Assembly: GCA_032622095.1 (NCBI GenBank) | Contig: CP136067.1 | Coordinates: forward strand, 54,165,899-54,229,898 | Direction: 5' to 3' | Origin: Siphonodentalium dalli | Lineage: Eukaryota > Mollusca > Scaphopoda > Gadilida > Siphonodentaliidae | DNA length: 64,000 bases | Shown here: piece by piece, positions 11,351-23,420 of the stretch | Layout: every line of letters starts with the position of its first letter | Position numbering within the stretch: position 1 is the stretch's first letter | The notes under the pieces: generated by a model | What the model was told of the DNA's origin: nothing | What the model saw: only the letters and a program-made list of their open reading frames with translations | Database searches by the model: none | Program-made: the position numbers and the translations under genes

Positions 11351-11999
11351 GCAGTCAAACCTATAAGGAACCAATGCAAGAAAGTTACGACAAGGCCTTT
11401 ACTAGGGAAATTGGCCATTCTCCGAATTCCTTTGTTGAAAAGGAAAATGCCGAGACGTTTATTATTCTGTTGAGGCAGAATACTGCAGCTCACACTGAGA
11501 CATCTAGTCAAGTTTGTTCCAAGGCAGTTCACAGGCATTTAGACAGAAGATATGCTGGATTGGCAGTTAGTTTTCCTGTAGGCAACTAGTTCTGCATTTA
11601 GTGGGCCTCGTTTGGCAATCATGCAGTTAAGTTCCTATAAGGCAACGATTCTACAGTTCAACTGCAATGACATCTGCATTTGTGAAGGACAACGGCCATT
11701 ATCCTCTTCAGTGACAATGCAAGGCTAAGACCTTGTTGAAACCAGCAGTTCTGCCCTCCTATGCATTGGGGATATCTTTGTTTTGTGGCATATTCAGTAA
11801 GATTTTAGCCTCAAAGAGTGCTCCATTGCAGTCTGGAAATAGTTTTATAATTAATATATTTACTTATGGTTTGACCATAACTTGTTATGAGCGGGCAGCT
11901 ACATTGAGATTTTATTTCCAAGCAAAGGAGAAAATAATTTACCAAAACTGGTTTATATTTAAAAATAAAAATTAGAGCACATTTTTGCATTGGTTTCAT
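11351..11999 (+). other. hnRNP 3' UTR exon; alternative in-frame C-terminal coding exon
   Basis: An acceptor TTCAATTCAG ends at 11350, matching the donor after the stop exon, so this is 3' UTR in the main transcript. If 10711-10743 is skipped, the exon continues in frame from 9922: the junction Gly, then SQTYKEPMQESYDKAFTREI and on to a TAG at 11587-11589, 78 codons without a stop. The peptide is not Gly-rich and I do not recognise it. An AATAAA at about 11964 is a plausible poly(A) signal, so the right edge given here is approximate. Confidence 0.6.
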
Positions 12000-12403
12000 T
12001 TGACAGTCATTTCCCTGTAAATTATATAGTGCTCATGTCTTCATCATCTAAATTGTCACTCTCAAATCATGTCGCGCAACACATTAATTTCGTCAGAATA
12101 TTCCTGACCCATCATCACTCTACCATTGTCATAGTACTATGACACTTACAACAGATCTTATTTTATGTTTTATTGTATAAAGTTAATGCTCTGCAGGCTC
12201 ATAGATGTTTTGTCTTTGTGTAATATAAAAATCATGAGATATTAAAATGTCAGTCCGTTAACTAAGATGTCTACTTCTTCTGTATTTGTTGATAAATTGT
12301 CAGCTTCAAACTTTAACTGGGGGCATATAGTATCAATGGAAATACCTCGGCGATGGTCGCATCTGTGTTGGGGGTATTTTGAGAAGAATGCATGTTTAAG
12401 AAT

Positions 12404-12450
12404 ATTGCTGGAATTCTCCATTAACAATGTTAATGGAGAATTCGAGCAAT
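12404..12450. repeat. Near-perfect hairpin with 33-bp perfect core
   Basis: GAATTCTCCATTAAC, a 3-nt AAT spacer and GTTAATGGAGAATTC (12411-12443) form a perfect palindrome. ATTGCT and AGCAAT extend the stem to 22 bp with one G-G mismatch. It lies just downstream of the hnRNP 3' end, outside any repeat I could recognise. Confidence 0.8.
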
Positions 12451-14139
12451 ACTCCAAACTGAACTGGCTGCCGAATACCCTTAGTTTGACCTGTTTTGTA
12501 ATCAATGCTTCGACTTTGGCTGTGAAAGCCAATAGTAAAGGAACAATGTTAATCCAAAATTATTACTGGAACATCTCATGCAATTCTATTAAAGAGATTA
12601 ACGTGTATAGATGAAACAAATGTTAATTTCTGAATGTCCCTTTTTCTACTTGGGGAAAACTAGATACATATGATGAATTTGGGATAAACATACGATTTGG
12701 TAGAATGGCTAATTGTAATCATTGTCTATACAGTAGTTATTTGAGATAATTTAAGACATTTCCTACATTTGTAATATATCGTAATTTATTCCCAAATTTT
12801 AACTTTCAAAACATGGAATATGGATAGCCTTCTGTAAATCCTTCAGTATACATTGCAGAGAATTTCTCAGAATTAAAAACTTCTGACCTCGGATATATCC
12901 TGCATGTAACATTCATATCTAAAAAAAATAATCTTTTTTTAGGTGTTTTACAAAAAACCTAAGGTAAATATTTTTTTACTGATCCGGGGACCCTCCATTA
13001 ATTACATTTGTACTAAAAAGAATTTTGTTTATTTCTCTATCGACAAATCCATTTCGAATCAAACCCTGCCATTCTGCATAAACACCAATACATGGACTAG
13101 AGAGTTCAAGATAATTTATGCAAAATTCTATCATTGCTTGCCTCTCCGGAATAGATAGGATTGGGAGCTTAATTTCCTGTATGGCCAAAGTACATCCAGG
13201 CCAATTAATAAGAAAACTGCAGAAATAACTATTGAAAACTGCCAAACTTATTGCCCAGGAAACCAAACCTCAATCATCACCAGGGACTGAGCACTTCAGT
13301 ATATCCATGGTAAAGATGAATAATGTGGTGAGAGATGTTAATTTCACTGTTTTCTGAGCACCAGAAAGCATACGTTTCGTTAATGTTTTGGTAATTGGAA
13401 AATTGTAATTGAGATCCGGATATAATCTGGATTTAGTAATGTTGTGATCTCGTTAAGTCAAGCTTGGGCGATTACTTTTATCTTTGCATATGATTAATTA
13501 TTAAGTCGGGGATACTTTGAAGCCAATCAGGTTCTTGAACTATACCATTTTCTTATTGGTTTGTGTTCATTAATTATTTGGATGGGAAAGTTGTGAAGTG
13601 CATGTGCGACCAGAATACTAAGCAACATAACTGGCGTGTTATGTACAGAAAATCAGACGAGATGTCATAAATGGCAATACAACACAGATCATATTAAAGA
13701 GTGCACTTGAGAATTTCAAGCTGGGTGTGCTCTTTATGCTCAATTGGATCCCAGAGTATATATATGTACTTCAGAGTCTGATTACTTTAGTGGGTGATGT
13801 ATGTTGCGTCCCCATTGTACAACATACAAGTGTTGATACTTCTAGAACTGAAGTGTTCACATATCTGTTTAAATCCATTGGTCTCAATTTTGTCAGTTAC
13901 TTATAAATGCGCGTGTTACAACATTGTTATCTAGTCATTTTAAAGGAGATTATGTAGCAGGATAAATGTGGGCAACATCAAATGCTGTGAGAAACAAAAC
14001 TCAAGAGAAAATGCTAAGAACTTTGAATGAATCGCTTAACAAGTGGATTTAATAGTTATCCATTGGACACCCTGCGGCCCGCATTTATTGGAGAATTGTT
14101 TTGAAAATATACAAGCATGTTGAGAATCGCCTCTAGTGG
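12451..14139. other. Apparently unique intergenic DNA
   Basis: AT-rich sequence with scattered short frames on both strands that lack splice context or recognisable motifs. No repeat family of this window was seen. Confidence 0.4.
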
Positions 14140-14410
14140 AAAAATGTGGCAGTTGGCACCCATCTTGGATTTTACTCTTAGCATGACTAAATTCATATGA
14201 TAGTCGCCAAACTTCACATATATTGATCTTCAGGGTGACCATTATTTGAATGAGAGCTATATAACAAATTTTGAATTTCATTTCAACTATATATATACTG
14301 TTGACATCTAGTATTACTTTCTGTGTTCCAAATAGCTCCATTGACTGTAACACGTGAAATTATCCCCTCTCCAAGTTGAGCTACAGTGTCATTGACACTT
14401 CCATTCTGAC
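14140..14410 (+). mobile_element. Family P 3'-end fragment
   Basis: It carries one degenerate monomer (CATCTTGGATTTTACTCTTA) and the terminal CAAGTTGAGCTACAGTGTCA with the AGTGTCATTGACACT hairpin. It has no 5' end, so it is a truncated copy. Confidence 0.65.
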
Positions 14411-15022
14411 TAAAGAATTTCCAGAGAATAGATTCATTGAAAAGCTGCAGCTCTTCATGATCTGGTCTCTTTTTGGGCTATTATTCTAATAAATTTAATA
14501 ATTATTATGAACTAGCTTTGATGAAATGTTTGTCCAATTTCTAATAATCTAAAAATATATAATTACAAGAAACATGATGGTCATCTGGTTTCAAACATAT
14601 TCAACTTCAAGTTGAAGTGTGGAAAAATAAATTCCATTTACACTTTTCTCAGACTCAAAATTATTTTATGCCTTTATGTACTTATTTTAGTGAATCAAAC
14701 TGATAAGTGGGCACTCTGGCACTTTGCCAACTGATAAAATGAATTTAAGGAATATTGCACCATTTAAAAAAACAATATCTAAACTACATGCTATTGTAAA
14801 CCTGTACTTTTTTTCGGATAAACCACAATGATGCTGACAATGAAAATCGCCGCATATACTTTATATATAAGAATGAAGTTGTGTCCTGCCAATTTGTATA
14901 CAACATGAATACTTTATGTTCCCAGCAGACAGTTCCACATCACTTTAAATAAGTTTAAGAGGCCTCATCTTCAAATAGTATCAAGCATTGGTTTATTCCT
15001 TGGAAATTTTCCAAGGCCTTTT

Positions 15023-16009
15023 TAGCTCACCTGAGACGAAGTCTCCGGTGGAGCTATAGTCATCACTCCTCGTCCGTCCATCGTCTGTCCGTCAACAATT
15101 CTTTAAACGTCTCCTCTGGAACCATGTGACCGAATGGGTTCATATTTGGTGTTGATGTTCCCTAGGTGACTCTCATTTAGATTTGTTAAAATGAGGTCAC
15201 TGGGTCAAATAGTTGAGAAGCCAGGGCCATAACTCTTTCTCACCATAGTAATTCTTTTAAACATCTCAAATATCAGGCCAAATGGGTTCATATTTGGTAT
15301 GAAGGATCCTTGGGTGACTGGGGTTCAGATTTGTTCAAATGAGGTCACTGGGTCAAATGTGGGTGGGTCCAGGGACATTACATATTTAACTCCATGGTCA
15401 ATTATATATATATATATTGTGCCCCCCTGGCCCTTTACTCAAGTTCACAGCTTATGCCACCCTGGTCCCAAAAATAATACATGTATTTACTCAAATTCTT
15501 GACAGAGAATCATTAATAAGAAACATTTACTTTGGCTCTAACCGTATGTGGGGTATGCCTACACATGTCAATTGAAGTCTGATATTTTTATAAACATTCC
15601 CTGGAGATCTGCTAGAGGTAATTAATTCCAATTACAACAATCTATCATATGTATTGTTTAAAACTTTCAACATGACATTTAACCCTCCCACGTCCACCCC
15701 TTCACTAGAACATATTTGGCAAACTTGAAAAGTGTTCTTTGATTCAGATTTGTTCAATCAGGGTCACCAGGTCAAGTAGGTGCAAGGCCAGCTACATTAC
15801 TCTTTCTCTCCATAGAAATTCATGATTGGTCTTCTATGCAAGAATCAAATTGGCTATTTTGCTTATATTTGGTATGAAATTACCTTGGGTGACAGGTTTG
15901 TGAAAATGGGATCACAAAGTCGAAAAAGCGCAGAGCCAGAGACATAACTGTTTCACCACATAGTAATTCTTAAAATATGTTTGCAAGAGCCAAGAACTAG
16001 TTGGCTTAT
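15023..16009 (+). mobile_element. Family B repeat, 5' hairpin and several internal units
   Basis: It starts with the foldback TAGCTCACCTGAGAC GAA GTCTCCGGTGGAGCTA (15023-15056), then CGTCCGTCC and GTCAACAATTCTTT. The body repeats units carrying TTCAGATTTGTTCAAATGAG, GTCACTGGGTCAAAT and GGGCCATAACTCTTTCTC. No open reading frame of substance. Confidence 0.7.
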
Positions 16010-16157
16010 TGTCCCCCGAAATTTCCGGATGATAACTTTAGTTTCGGTTATTAGATCAAAAGCAAATTTAATAGGGGAGTTTATCAGACCAAAATACAGG
16101 TCAAGTACGAATATGGGTTTGCTCCGCCCATTTTTGAGAGAGTTATGTCCCTTTTTT
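16010..16157 (+). repeat. Single family C unit
   Basis: TTTCCGGATGATAACTTTAG, then CAGGTCAAGTACGAATATGG and GAGTTATGTCCCTTTTT, the standard C unit; it runs straight into the next B hairpin at 16158. Confidence 0.65.
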
Positions 16158-16919
16158 TAGCTCACCTGAGACGATGTCTCCGGTGGAGCTATAGTAATCA
16201 CTCCTCGTCCGTCCGTCAACAATTCTTTGAACATCTTCTCCCGATCCATTGCACCAAATGAGTTCAGATTTGTTCAAATGAGGTTACTGGGTCAAATAGT
16301 TGCGAAGACTTCTTCTCTTGTACCATCAGGTTGAATGGGTTCATATTTGGTATGAAGGGTCCTTTGGTGACTGGGGTTAAGATTTGTTCAAATAAAGTCA
16401 CTGGGTCAATTGTCGGCGAAGCCAGGGACATAATATATTTAAGATTGAGTTCCTTGCTTAGTTTAACAAAAAAATTGTTTTGATTATAATTATGTTATAA
16501 AATTTGAAAAAAACTAACACCTTTATAATATCTGCAGAGTTAAGAAAATTTAATCTTTAATGAAATCACTGAAACCTGCCCCCAACCCACCCTGCCCCCA
16601 ACCAACAACCCATATCATTTCATAATACCTCTGCTCACCAGAAGCATAGTTATTATCTACCAGAGGACTGGGTCAGGTATTGGCTACAGAGAGACAGACA
16701 GCCATTGTCAGTAGTGTGCAGTTGGTAATTTCAAGGTGGATTACACCAATCTACATATGTGAAGTCTCTCTAGCCACATATCCTGTTTAAATCTACTTCT
16801 TTTAAAGTGATTATGAAAAGTTCTGACTGTTGTGGTCTCAAGAGTCCCAGTCTTATCAGTCTTTGCAGTCTGGTGGGCGACCCCACAGTCATTGACCGTC
16901 TTGTTTACTTATAATCTTG
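16158..16919 (+). mobile_element. Family B repeat with tail
   Basis: The 5' hairpin is at 16158-16191, with loop GAT instead of GAA. The body runs to about 16440, a less repetitive part holds GACAGACAG, and the family tail at 16700-16910 (AGTTGGTAATTTCAAGGTGG … CAGTCATTGACCGTCTTGTT) also occurs at 19330-19530, 30240-30350, 35590-35680 and, reversed, 53380-53640. Confidence 0.65.
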
Positions 16920-17190
16920 TAATTTTCTGGTTTCCGGATGATAACTTCAGTTTGTGTGATCATATCTGAACCAAATTTGGTATGAGTTTATCAGCCATAT
17001 GTACAGGTCAAGTTCGAATATGGTTTGCTCCGCCCATTTTTGCGAGAGTTGTGGCCCTTTTTTATGCCCCCGATCGATGGAGATTTGGGGGTATATAGTG
17101 GAGCCCTCCGTCCGTACGAACGTTTCAACTCATAACTTTGGTTTCGCTAACTCAATTCAGTTGATCTTTGGTATGCTAATAGACCAGCTG

Positions 17191-17221
<31 letters not shown>

Positions 17222-18640
17222 AAGATTTCCCCATAACTGCGGTTTCGTCTGCCCATTTTTGGACTTAGAAAATTCAGTTTTCTGTGGCATACGAACGTTT
17301 CAACTCATAACTTTGGTTTCGCTAATTCAATTCTGTTGATCTCTGGTATGCCAATAGACCAGCCGGGGGGGACAAGATTTCCCCATAGCCGTGGTTTCGT
17401 CTGCCCATTTTTTCCAGAGTTACGCCCCTTTTTTTACTTAGAAAATTCAGGTTTTCTGCTACTTTTTTTGGTTTCCAGATGATAACTTGATTTTGGATTG
17501 TTTATTTGCAAAACCCGTTTTTTGGTGTATTACCAATATCGCAATACAGGTCAAGGTAAAATTTCGGTTCAATCAGATAATATTTGTGGGAGTTATGACC
17601 CTTTTTCGACTTAAAAAATTCAGGTTTTTTTTTTAGAAAATTCAGTTTTCCTTCTATTTTTGTGGCACCAGACCAAATTTGAAGCTAATATAGAACAACA
17701 TGTGGCATTTTTATAGCGCTTAACCAGAAAGTTTCTGTGCTCAGAAAAGAAAGTTCTGACCAGGTATCCAGTTTGGTCAAAATGTTACCTGGTAGACTAC
17801 ATTCTTGGTACATTCTCTGACCTAAGCTGTTCAATTTTCATCCAAATCTATATTCATTAATACCTTGGTTTAAACCATCAGTCTATATAAACACTTACCA
17901 GGTTCTCTGACCTTAAGCATTTGCACAAAAATAAGAAATCCTCTCTGATTGTACAGTCGGGGGGGGGCACTTGTTCTACTTGTTTTACTTAGAAAATGTC
18001 TCACTTTTTCGGTTTCCGTATGATATCTCAAGTTTGTTTCCTTTAATTGCAAATACCGTTTTTTTTATGTGGATCATAAATATCAAGATACTGGTTGAGT
18101 TCTAATTTGAGTTTGATCCGATGATTTTTCCTAGAGTTATGGACTTTTTTCAACTTAGAAAATTCAATTTTTCCTCTCTTTTTTTTCTTTGGTTTCCGGA
18201 TGATAACTCAAGTTGGGACTGTTCAATGGAAAATTCCATTTTTTTGTGAGTCATTAATATCAGAGTTATGGGCTTTTCGACTTAGAAAATTAAATTTTTC
18301 TTGTTTACTTAGAATCTTGTAATGTTCTGGTTTCCGGATGATAACTTCAGTTTGTGTGATCATATCGGAACCAAATTTGTTATGTGAGTTTATCAGCCCT
18401 ATATACAGGTCAAGTTCACATATGGGTTTGCTCCGCCCATTTTTGCGAGAGTTATGGCCTTTTTTTTTACTTAGAATCCTGTCAATTTCTGGTTTCCGGA
18501 TGATAACTTTAGTTTGTGTGATCATATCTGAATCAAATTTGGTATATGAGTTTATCGGCTCGAAATTCAGATCAAGTTCGAATATGGGTACGATCCACCC
18601 ATTTTGTTCTGAAATTTAGTATCGGATTTAGGGTCCTTGT
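16920..18640 (+). repeat. Tandem family C array with an O-type hairpin and a 30-G run
   Basis: Degenerate ~130-160-bp units follow a fixed order: TTTCCGGATGATAACTT, a CAAATTTGGTATG block, CAGGTCAAGTTCGAATATGG, GAGTTATGGCCCTTTTT. At 17063-17095 TATGCCCCC and GGGGGTATA form a foldback followed by CTCCGTCCGTACG. A run of 30 G at 17190-17219 lies in one unit. Confidence 0.7.
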
Positions 18641-19530
18641 TATTTTTTTCAGAAAAGCTGATGCCCCCAATGAAGCCACTTTTTGGGGTGACACTGTGGT
18701 CGGACGGCCTTTTATTTAGCATGGAATGTTCTTGTTTGACTCCAATTCAGATTTTTTTTAATGGGGTCACCTGGTCAAATAGGGGCCAAGCGAAGGACAG
18801 TTTCCCTCTTAATATGCTTCCTTCACAAGGACCATCAGGTCTATTTTACTGATATTTAGTATGAAGAGTTCTTTGGTGTCTGGGATTCAAATTTATTCAA
18901 ATGGGGTCACCAGGTTAAATAGGGTGGAACCAGGGACATAACTGGATGTCTCTATAGTAATTCTTAAAATGTCTTCTCAAGAGAGGTTGGACTATTTAGC
19001 TTACATATAGTATGGAGGATCCTTTAGTGACTGGAGATTCAGATTCATTAAAATGAGGTCAACCTGTCAAGAAATGGTGGGCCTATGGGGAGTTAACACT
19101 TTTGTGTCTAATAAAATCATTGAAATACCAAATTCATTAAAACATCTACCTTGGAACTACCTGACTGATTAATCTGACATACATGTATGATGTTTTGGGT
19201 CCATGGATAATTGGGCTTCAAACATGTCTAAATGGTTTTATAAAAAGGCGCTTGTGAGATTGTGAAATTCCAACCTAAGACTTGGGAGTCTGGAGCTCGG
19301 TCGGGAGGGGACTTGTTGAGCTGGAGGAGGGGGTGATCAGTAGTGGACAGTTGGTAATTTCAAGGTGGATTTTCACCGATCTACATACATGAAGCCTCTC
19401 TTGCCACATATCCTGTTTAAATCTACTTCTTTTAAAAGTGATTATGAAAATTTCTGACTGTTGTGGTCTCCAGAGTCTCAGTCTTTGCAGTCTGGTGAGC
19501 GACACCACAGTTATTGACTGTCTTGTTTTT
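18641..19530 (+). mobile_element. Family B repeat, 5'-truncated, with tail
   Basis: Internal B units (GTCACCAGGTTAAATAGGG, AGGGACATAACTGG) run without a 5' hairpin, ending in the shared B tail with CAGTTATTGACTGTCTTGTT at 19530. The minus-strand frame across the tail is a repeat artefact. Confidence 0.6.
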
Positions 19531-21550
19531 TCAATTTGATATTGTCAGAAATAACTAATCAACTCAAAACCGTGCCACCAAGTATTGCTTTACAAATTAT
19601 TTCCTTTTGAAATCCATCAGTACCTTTTATAGTTTGGAAATTATGTTTAGTCTGCAATAAATGCAAATTGTTGGACTTAAATTAAATTTCCAGCTGGCGA
19701 ATTGAGATTTCTGAGCGAAACCTTTGAAATCTAGAGCACTAACTTAAGATAAGTCACATTCGCTCTTCATTAGGGAGGAGTGGTCAGTTATCATGAACAT
19801 TTAAGTATTTTACTATAGATTAAGACCACTAGGTTTCAAAGATGTTATTCAATATTTTGTAAATGAAGCAAACTCATTTTATATCACTGAGAAAAAAATA
19901 ATTTAAAAGTGGCACTTTTAAGAATAAATCCCTCTATGGAGATTAATGACAAGTAGATATTTTGACTCTGCACATCCCATGGTACTCAGAAATGTAATTT
20001 CTTTAACCCTTTCATCACTAAAACTCGTTGAAGAATAAATAACCCCATAGGAAATTTTCCAATAAGTTAAACAGATTATTATCTTAACCTTTGCCGCCAA
20101 TGAATTGGAATCCTTCTGCAATTATATTAGTCAACACCTGTTAATCACGCATCCAGTTGAAGAAAAACTTAATTTTGATCATGTCAATTGGTCGCCTAAT
20201 GGCAATCAGCCTTTCTGGCATCTATAAAACATTTGAATCGCCTTTGCTTTATCAAAGAGTGGCAGACACTGATTAAGGTTATCAAGATATAACCATAATG
20301 GCTATTAAAGTGGCAACCAATTGTTTTAGTCTTTTATGAATTGAGAGCTTATGATTAAACAGATGGCTCACTCGAACTTCCAAATTTTGTCTACATAATT
20401 TGGAATGCGGTTTAAGATAGGTTGATATTTTCATGAAATATTGATGTGCCATCTTCATATTCTCTGAAAAATATTTGCCACAGCCATTTTCTAGCTGTTC
20501 TTTATTATGTGTAATTTGGAGCTCAAGCCACCATGTGGCTTTAAATTGTTACTATTTAATGTAAGATGCCATTTCTGTCAAATGTGCTCAGGCTTTTATG
20601 CAAGGCTTTCTTTTATATAGCTATATCCTATTGTAAATTGATTAAACTTGCAACCTTCATTAAAATGTCACATTTTTGAATTGTCACAATATAATGAATA
20701 TATGCAATTGGGGATTTTTATTCAAATATTCTGTATTCAAGTCTCTGGCATGAGGACGGGGAATACATGTAAAATAAAACATGGGAATTTCCAATTAATC
20801 AGAAGTTATCAAAATAAACATGAATATTATAGTTAAAGTTTTGGGATTTTCAGGGTGACTAATGACATGAGGTCTATATTAAGACTTAGAAAGCAATAAA
20901 CACTTGAAATTGATCGTTTGCATTTTGGGGTATTTTAAGTTGATACTTGTAAATTAATTTATGCACAGTGATATGGCCCATTTCTGACCACCATTACACC
21001 CAGAAATCCATGATATTATATAAGACATTCTCATTGAATGTGTTATGGTGGTTGTAATATTAAGTTGTGTTGTAGCACAGTGGATTCTTGCCTTTCTATG
21101 TAAATGTATAATGAATTAACTGAGATGGTTTGGACTCGGCAGATAACATGCGTACCCTGCACACTACTGAAGAAATGATTGTAAGTACTCTGTTCTATGG
21201 GATTTTTGTGTTTTGTGCAACATGTTCTATATGAAAAAATAGGCTTTCACAAATCTTGATACTGGCATGCATCACAATTTATACTTTTCAACCTCGGCTT
21301 TCAGTATAAGAAACATTAGATTTAAATTTCCTCCGATGCCCTTCTGCCTCTTCGGTAAGGCCAAGTATCAGAATTTTTTAATAATGTACATTCATAATCT
21401 GCAAAGTGATTTATGCCTTTCTACTGGCCTTGACATCCGCTTCAGCATAAAATGGTCAATGAATTATTAGAACCCAACCTGCTGCATTTTCTACTCAAAA
21501 CCTGATAAATGAATTTGATAAATTCAAATTTAATGACCTTTTTTATTCAG
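19531..21550. other. Apparently unique AT-rich DNA
   Basis: No recognised repeat, gene or strong structure was seen. Short frames occur on both strands without splice or motif support. Confidence 0.35.
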
Positions 21551-21884
21551 GCTTCGTTGTCGGAATGATTCCTCTTTGGTACTTGCTCGATGGCTGCTTG
21601 CTTCCGAATGTTTGTTGCGCCAAAGCTTTGATCTTTGAAGAGCTGATCGGCGACGCTTGTGCATGGAATTGTCAGGAGTGCTGGTGACTTGTGTAAAGTG
21701 AGTATATCAATTTTATGTCACAAACTGGTTAATAGCCAGGTTCAGCCACATGTAACTTGTAATATGCGTTCCAATTCCAACAGATGTCACCTTGCGATTT
21801 GTGATAATTAATCCTACATCTACATGGTATCCCATAGGGAGCCTCACAGATATATAAGATAATGTACTGGCTTACAAGGTCAAG

Positions 21885-21960
21885 GTAAATATTGTTCGGC
21901 CAATGCATTCTGTTATATATGCGCGACTCGCATATATAAGAGAATGCATTGGCACAGTGT
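21885..21960. repeat. CCAATGCATTCT palindrome
   Basis: CCAATGCATTCTGTTATATA and its inverse TATATAAGAGAATGCATTGG flank GCGCGACTCGCA. The same foldback recurs at 44962-45030, 45154-45215, 49790-49855, 50470-50600, 51035-51100 and 51188-51255. Confidence 0.7.
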
Positions 21961-22406
21961 TTTCACAAAAATGTCAGGAAGCTCCAATCATGAAGTGTTA
22001 AAAATAGTTTCTTTTGAAAAAACTTAAGGGTATTTCCAGCTACAAAGATGAAATTTTACAATGCCATATATCTTCTTTTCAGACCCTATCATATTAAATA
22101 TTGAATGATGTGGCAAACCTATTTGATGGAGATGAATGACCACTAATTCTTGTCTTGAATATGCAGCCAATACAAAAGGTAATTATTTAAGTTAGTTTAA
22201 CCCTTTCTTTACTAAATGGATTCTCCCATCAGTTATAAAAGCATACATTGGAATGGTCCATTGTTCACTTGGAGGAATGTTCAAGAAGTATAAGCAGATT
22301 ACAAATGCACACATAAGACAATACAATTGCAGAAGGATTCTTATTCATTGGTGGGAAATGTTGAGATAATAAGTTAATCAAACGATCTAAAGGAACTACT
22401 CGTGTA

Positions 22407-22542
22407 CAGTAATGCCCTAAATAATCGACTCCTTAACCACAGCAGAATTATTGGTAATTTTTCAGGATTTAGTCGGAAATATGGCTTGTTGCCATGCATA
22501 ATTCTGCTGTGGTTAAGGTGTTGATTATATAGGTCATTACTG
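22407..22542. mobile_element. TA-flanked palindromic MITE, internally deleted copy
   Basis: Ends CAGTAATGCCCTAAATAATC and the approximate inverse GGTCATTACTG, both next to TA. It is 136 bp, against 213 bp for the full copies at 48363 and 49507; the missing part is the central GAAAGCTCTC core plus one inner arm. Confidence 0.8.
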
Positions 22543-23420
22543 TATATAGTAAAGAAACGGTTAAGTTCTGTTCAAGGGATTAACTGTTCAACAATCCAAA
22601 CAACAAACCTGTACCTCTTTCATATTTAAATACACCAACTGAGTTTATTTGGTAGTGGCTGAACTCACGAGGTAACTTCTCAACCCTTTTTTGACACGCG
22701 CTGTGTTTGTTATCAGATTTGACATTTGTCAATAAACCCCCACCTCAACGACTAAATCACAAACACTCTCCAGATACAATTACGATTCACGTGTTTATAA
22801 GACATAGCAGTATAGAGACTCAAACAATCTTTCTGTGGAATGAGTTTTCAAGATATAATTCTTTTAGTCAGTGGTGTAGTTTGCTCCATGACCATTCTCA
22901 CAGTTGATGATTGTAAGAACAAAACGTGCTGTTATGTGCATGTTTTTATGTAACGAAGGCGATCAACAATTGTCAAGTCCCCTTGATTGGATAATCCTAT
23001 ACAGATACTCCTTATGTATATCATAAGACTAAAGCCAGGATATCATTCGGAAGAAGTCCAAATAGATTTTTGTCTCTATAATTTGATTTGACCCACTGTC
23101 AAAAGACTTTGTGGTCGCAAAACATGACTGTTTTGAATTTACAGTTTACGTGTTATTTTCATAGGAAAGAATCCATTTGTGAACATTGTTTATGAAAACT
23201 TTTGAAATGCTGGATTTAATAAAAATTATCTAATTTCAGCAACGAAGTGAAGAGTGCTTCCTTGAGTTCTGGAATAGCCATATGGTGTGGAAAGATCTCT
23301 TTGACAGGGTTATGTGGACAGGAACAGTCCTGCTCAGCATAATGTGGAATATTGCTGTTTTGAAGATGAATTTGATTTCATGGAAATCGGAAGGAACCTG
23401 TTACTGTCTGATAATAATAG

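Larger units (their letters stand above)
21551..23420 (+). other. Possible spliced transcript with three exon-like blocks
   Basis: Three acceptor/donor pairs occur in order. TTTTTTATTCAG is followed by 21551-21697 and donor GTGAGT; TTCTTTTCAG by 22083-22178 and donor GTAATT; TAATTTCAG by 23240 onward. The first and third blocks have open frames of 44 and 61 codons, but the middle one is closed in all three frames, so a single coding chain is unlikely. A non-coding RNA, or far 3' UTR exons of the upstream gene, are the alternatives. Confidence 0.2.

Noticed and set aside
12242-12614. Long overlapping frames of 96 and 115 codons on opposite strands
   Set aside because: No domain, no splice context, and they span the palindrome; likely chance.
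16920-18640. tRNA-like B-box (GTTCGAAT) repeated in C units, suggesting a SINE
   Set aside because: No paired A-box at the right distance and no A-rich tail; the motif sits in the middle of each tandem unit.
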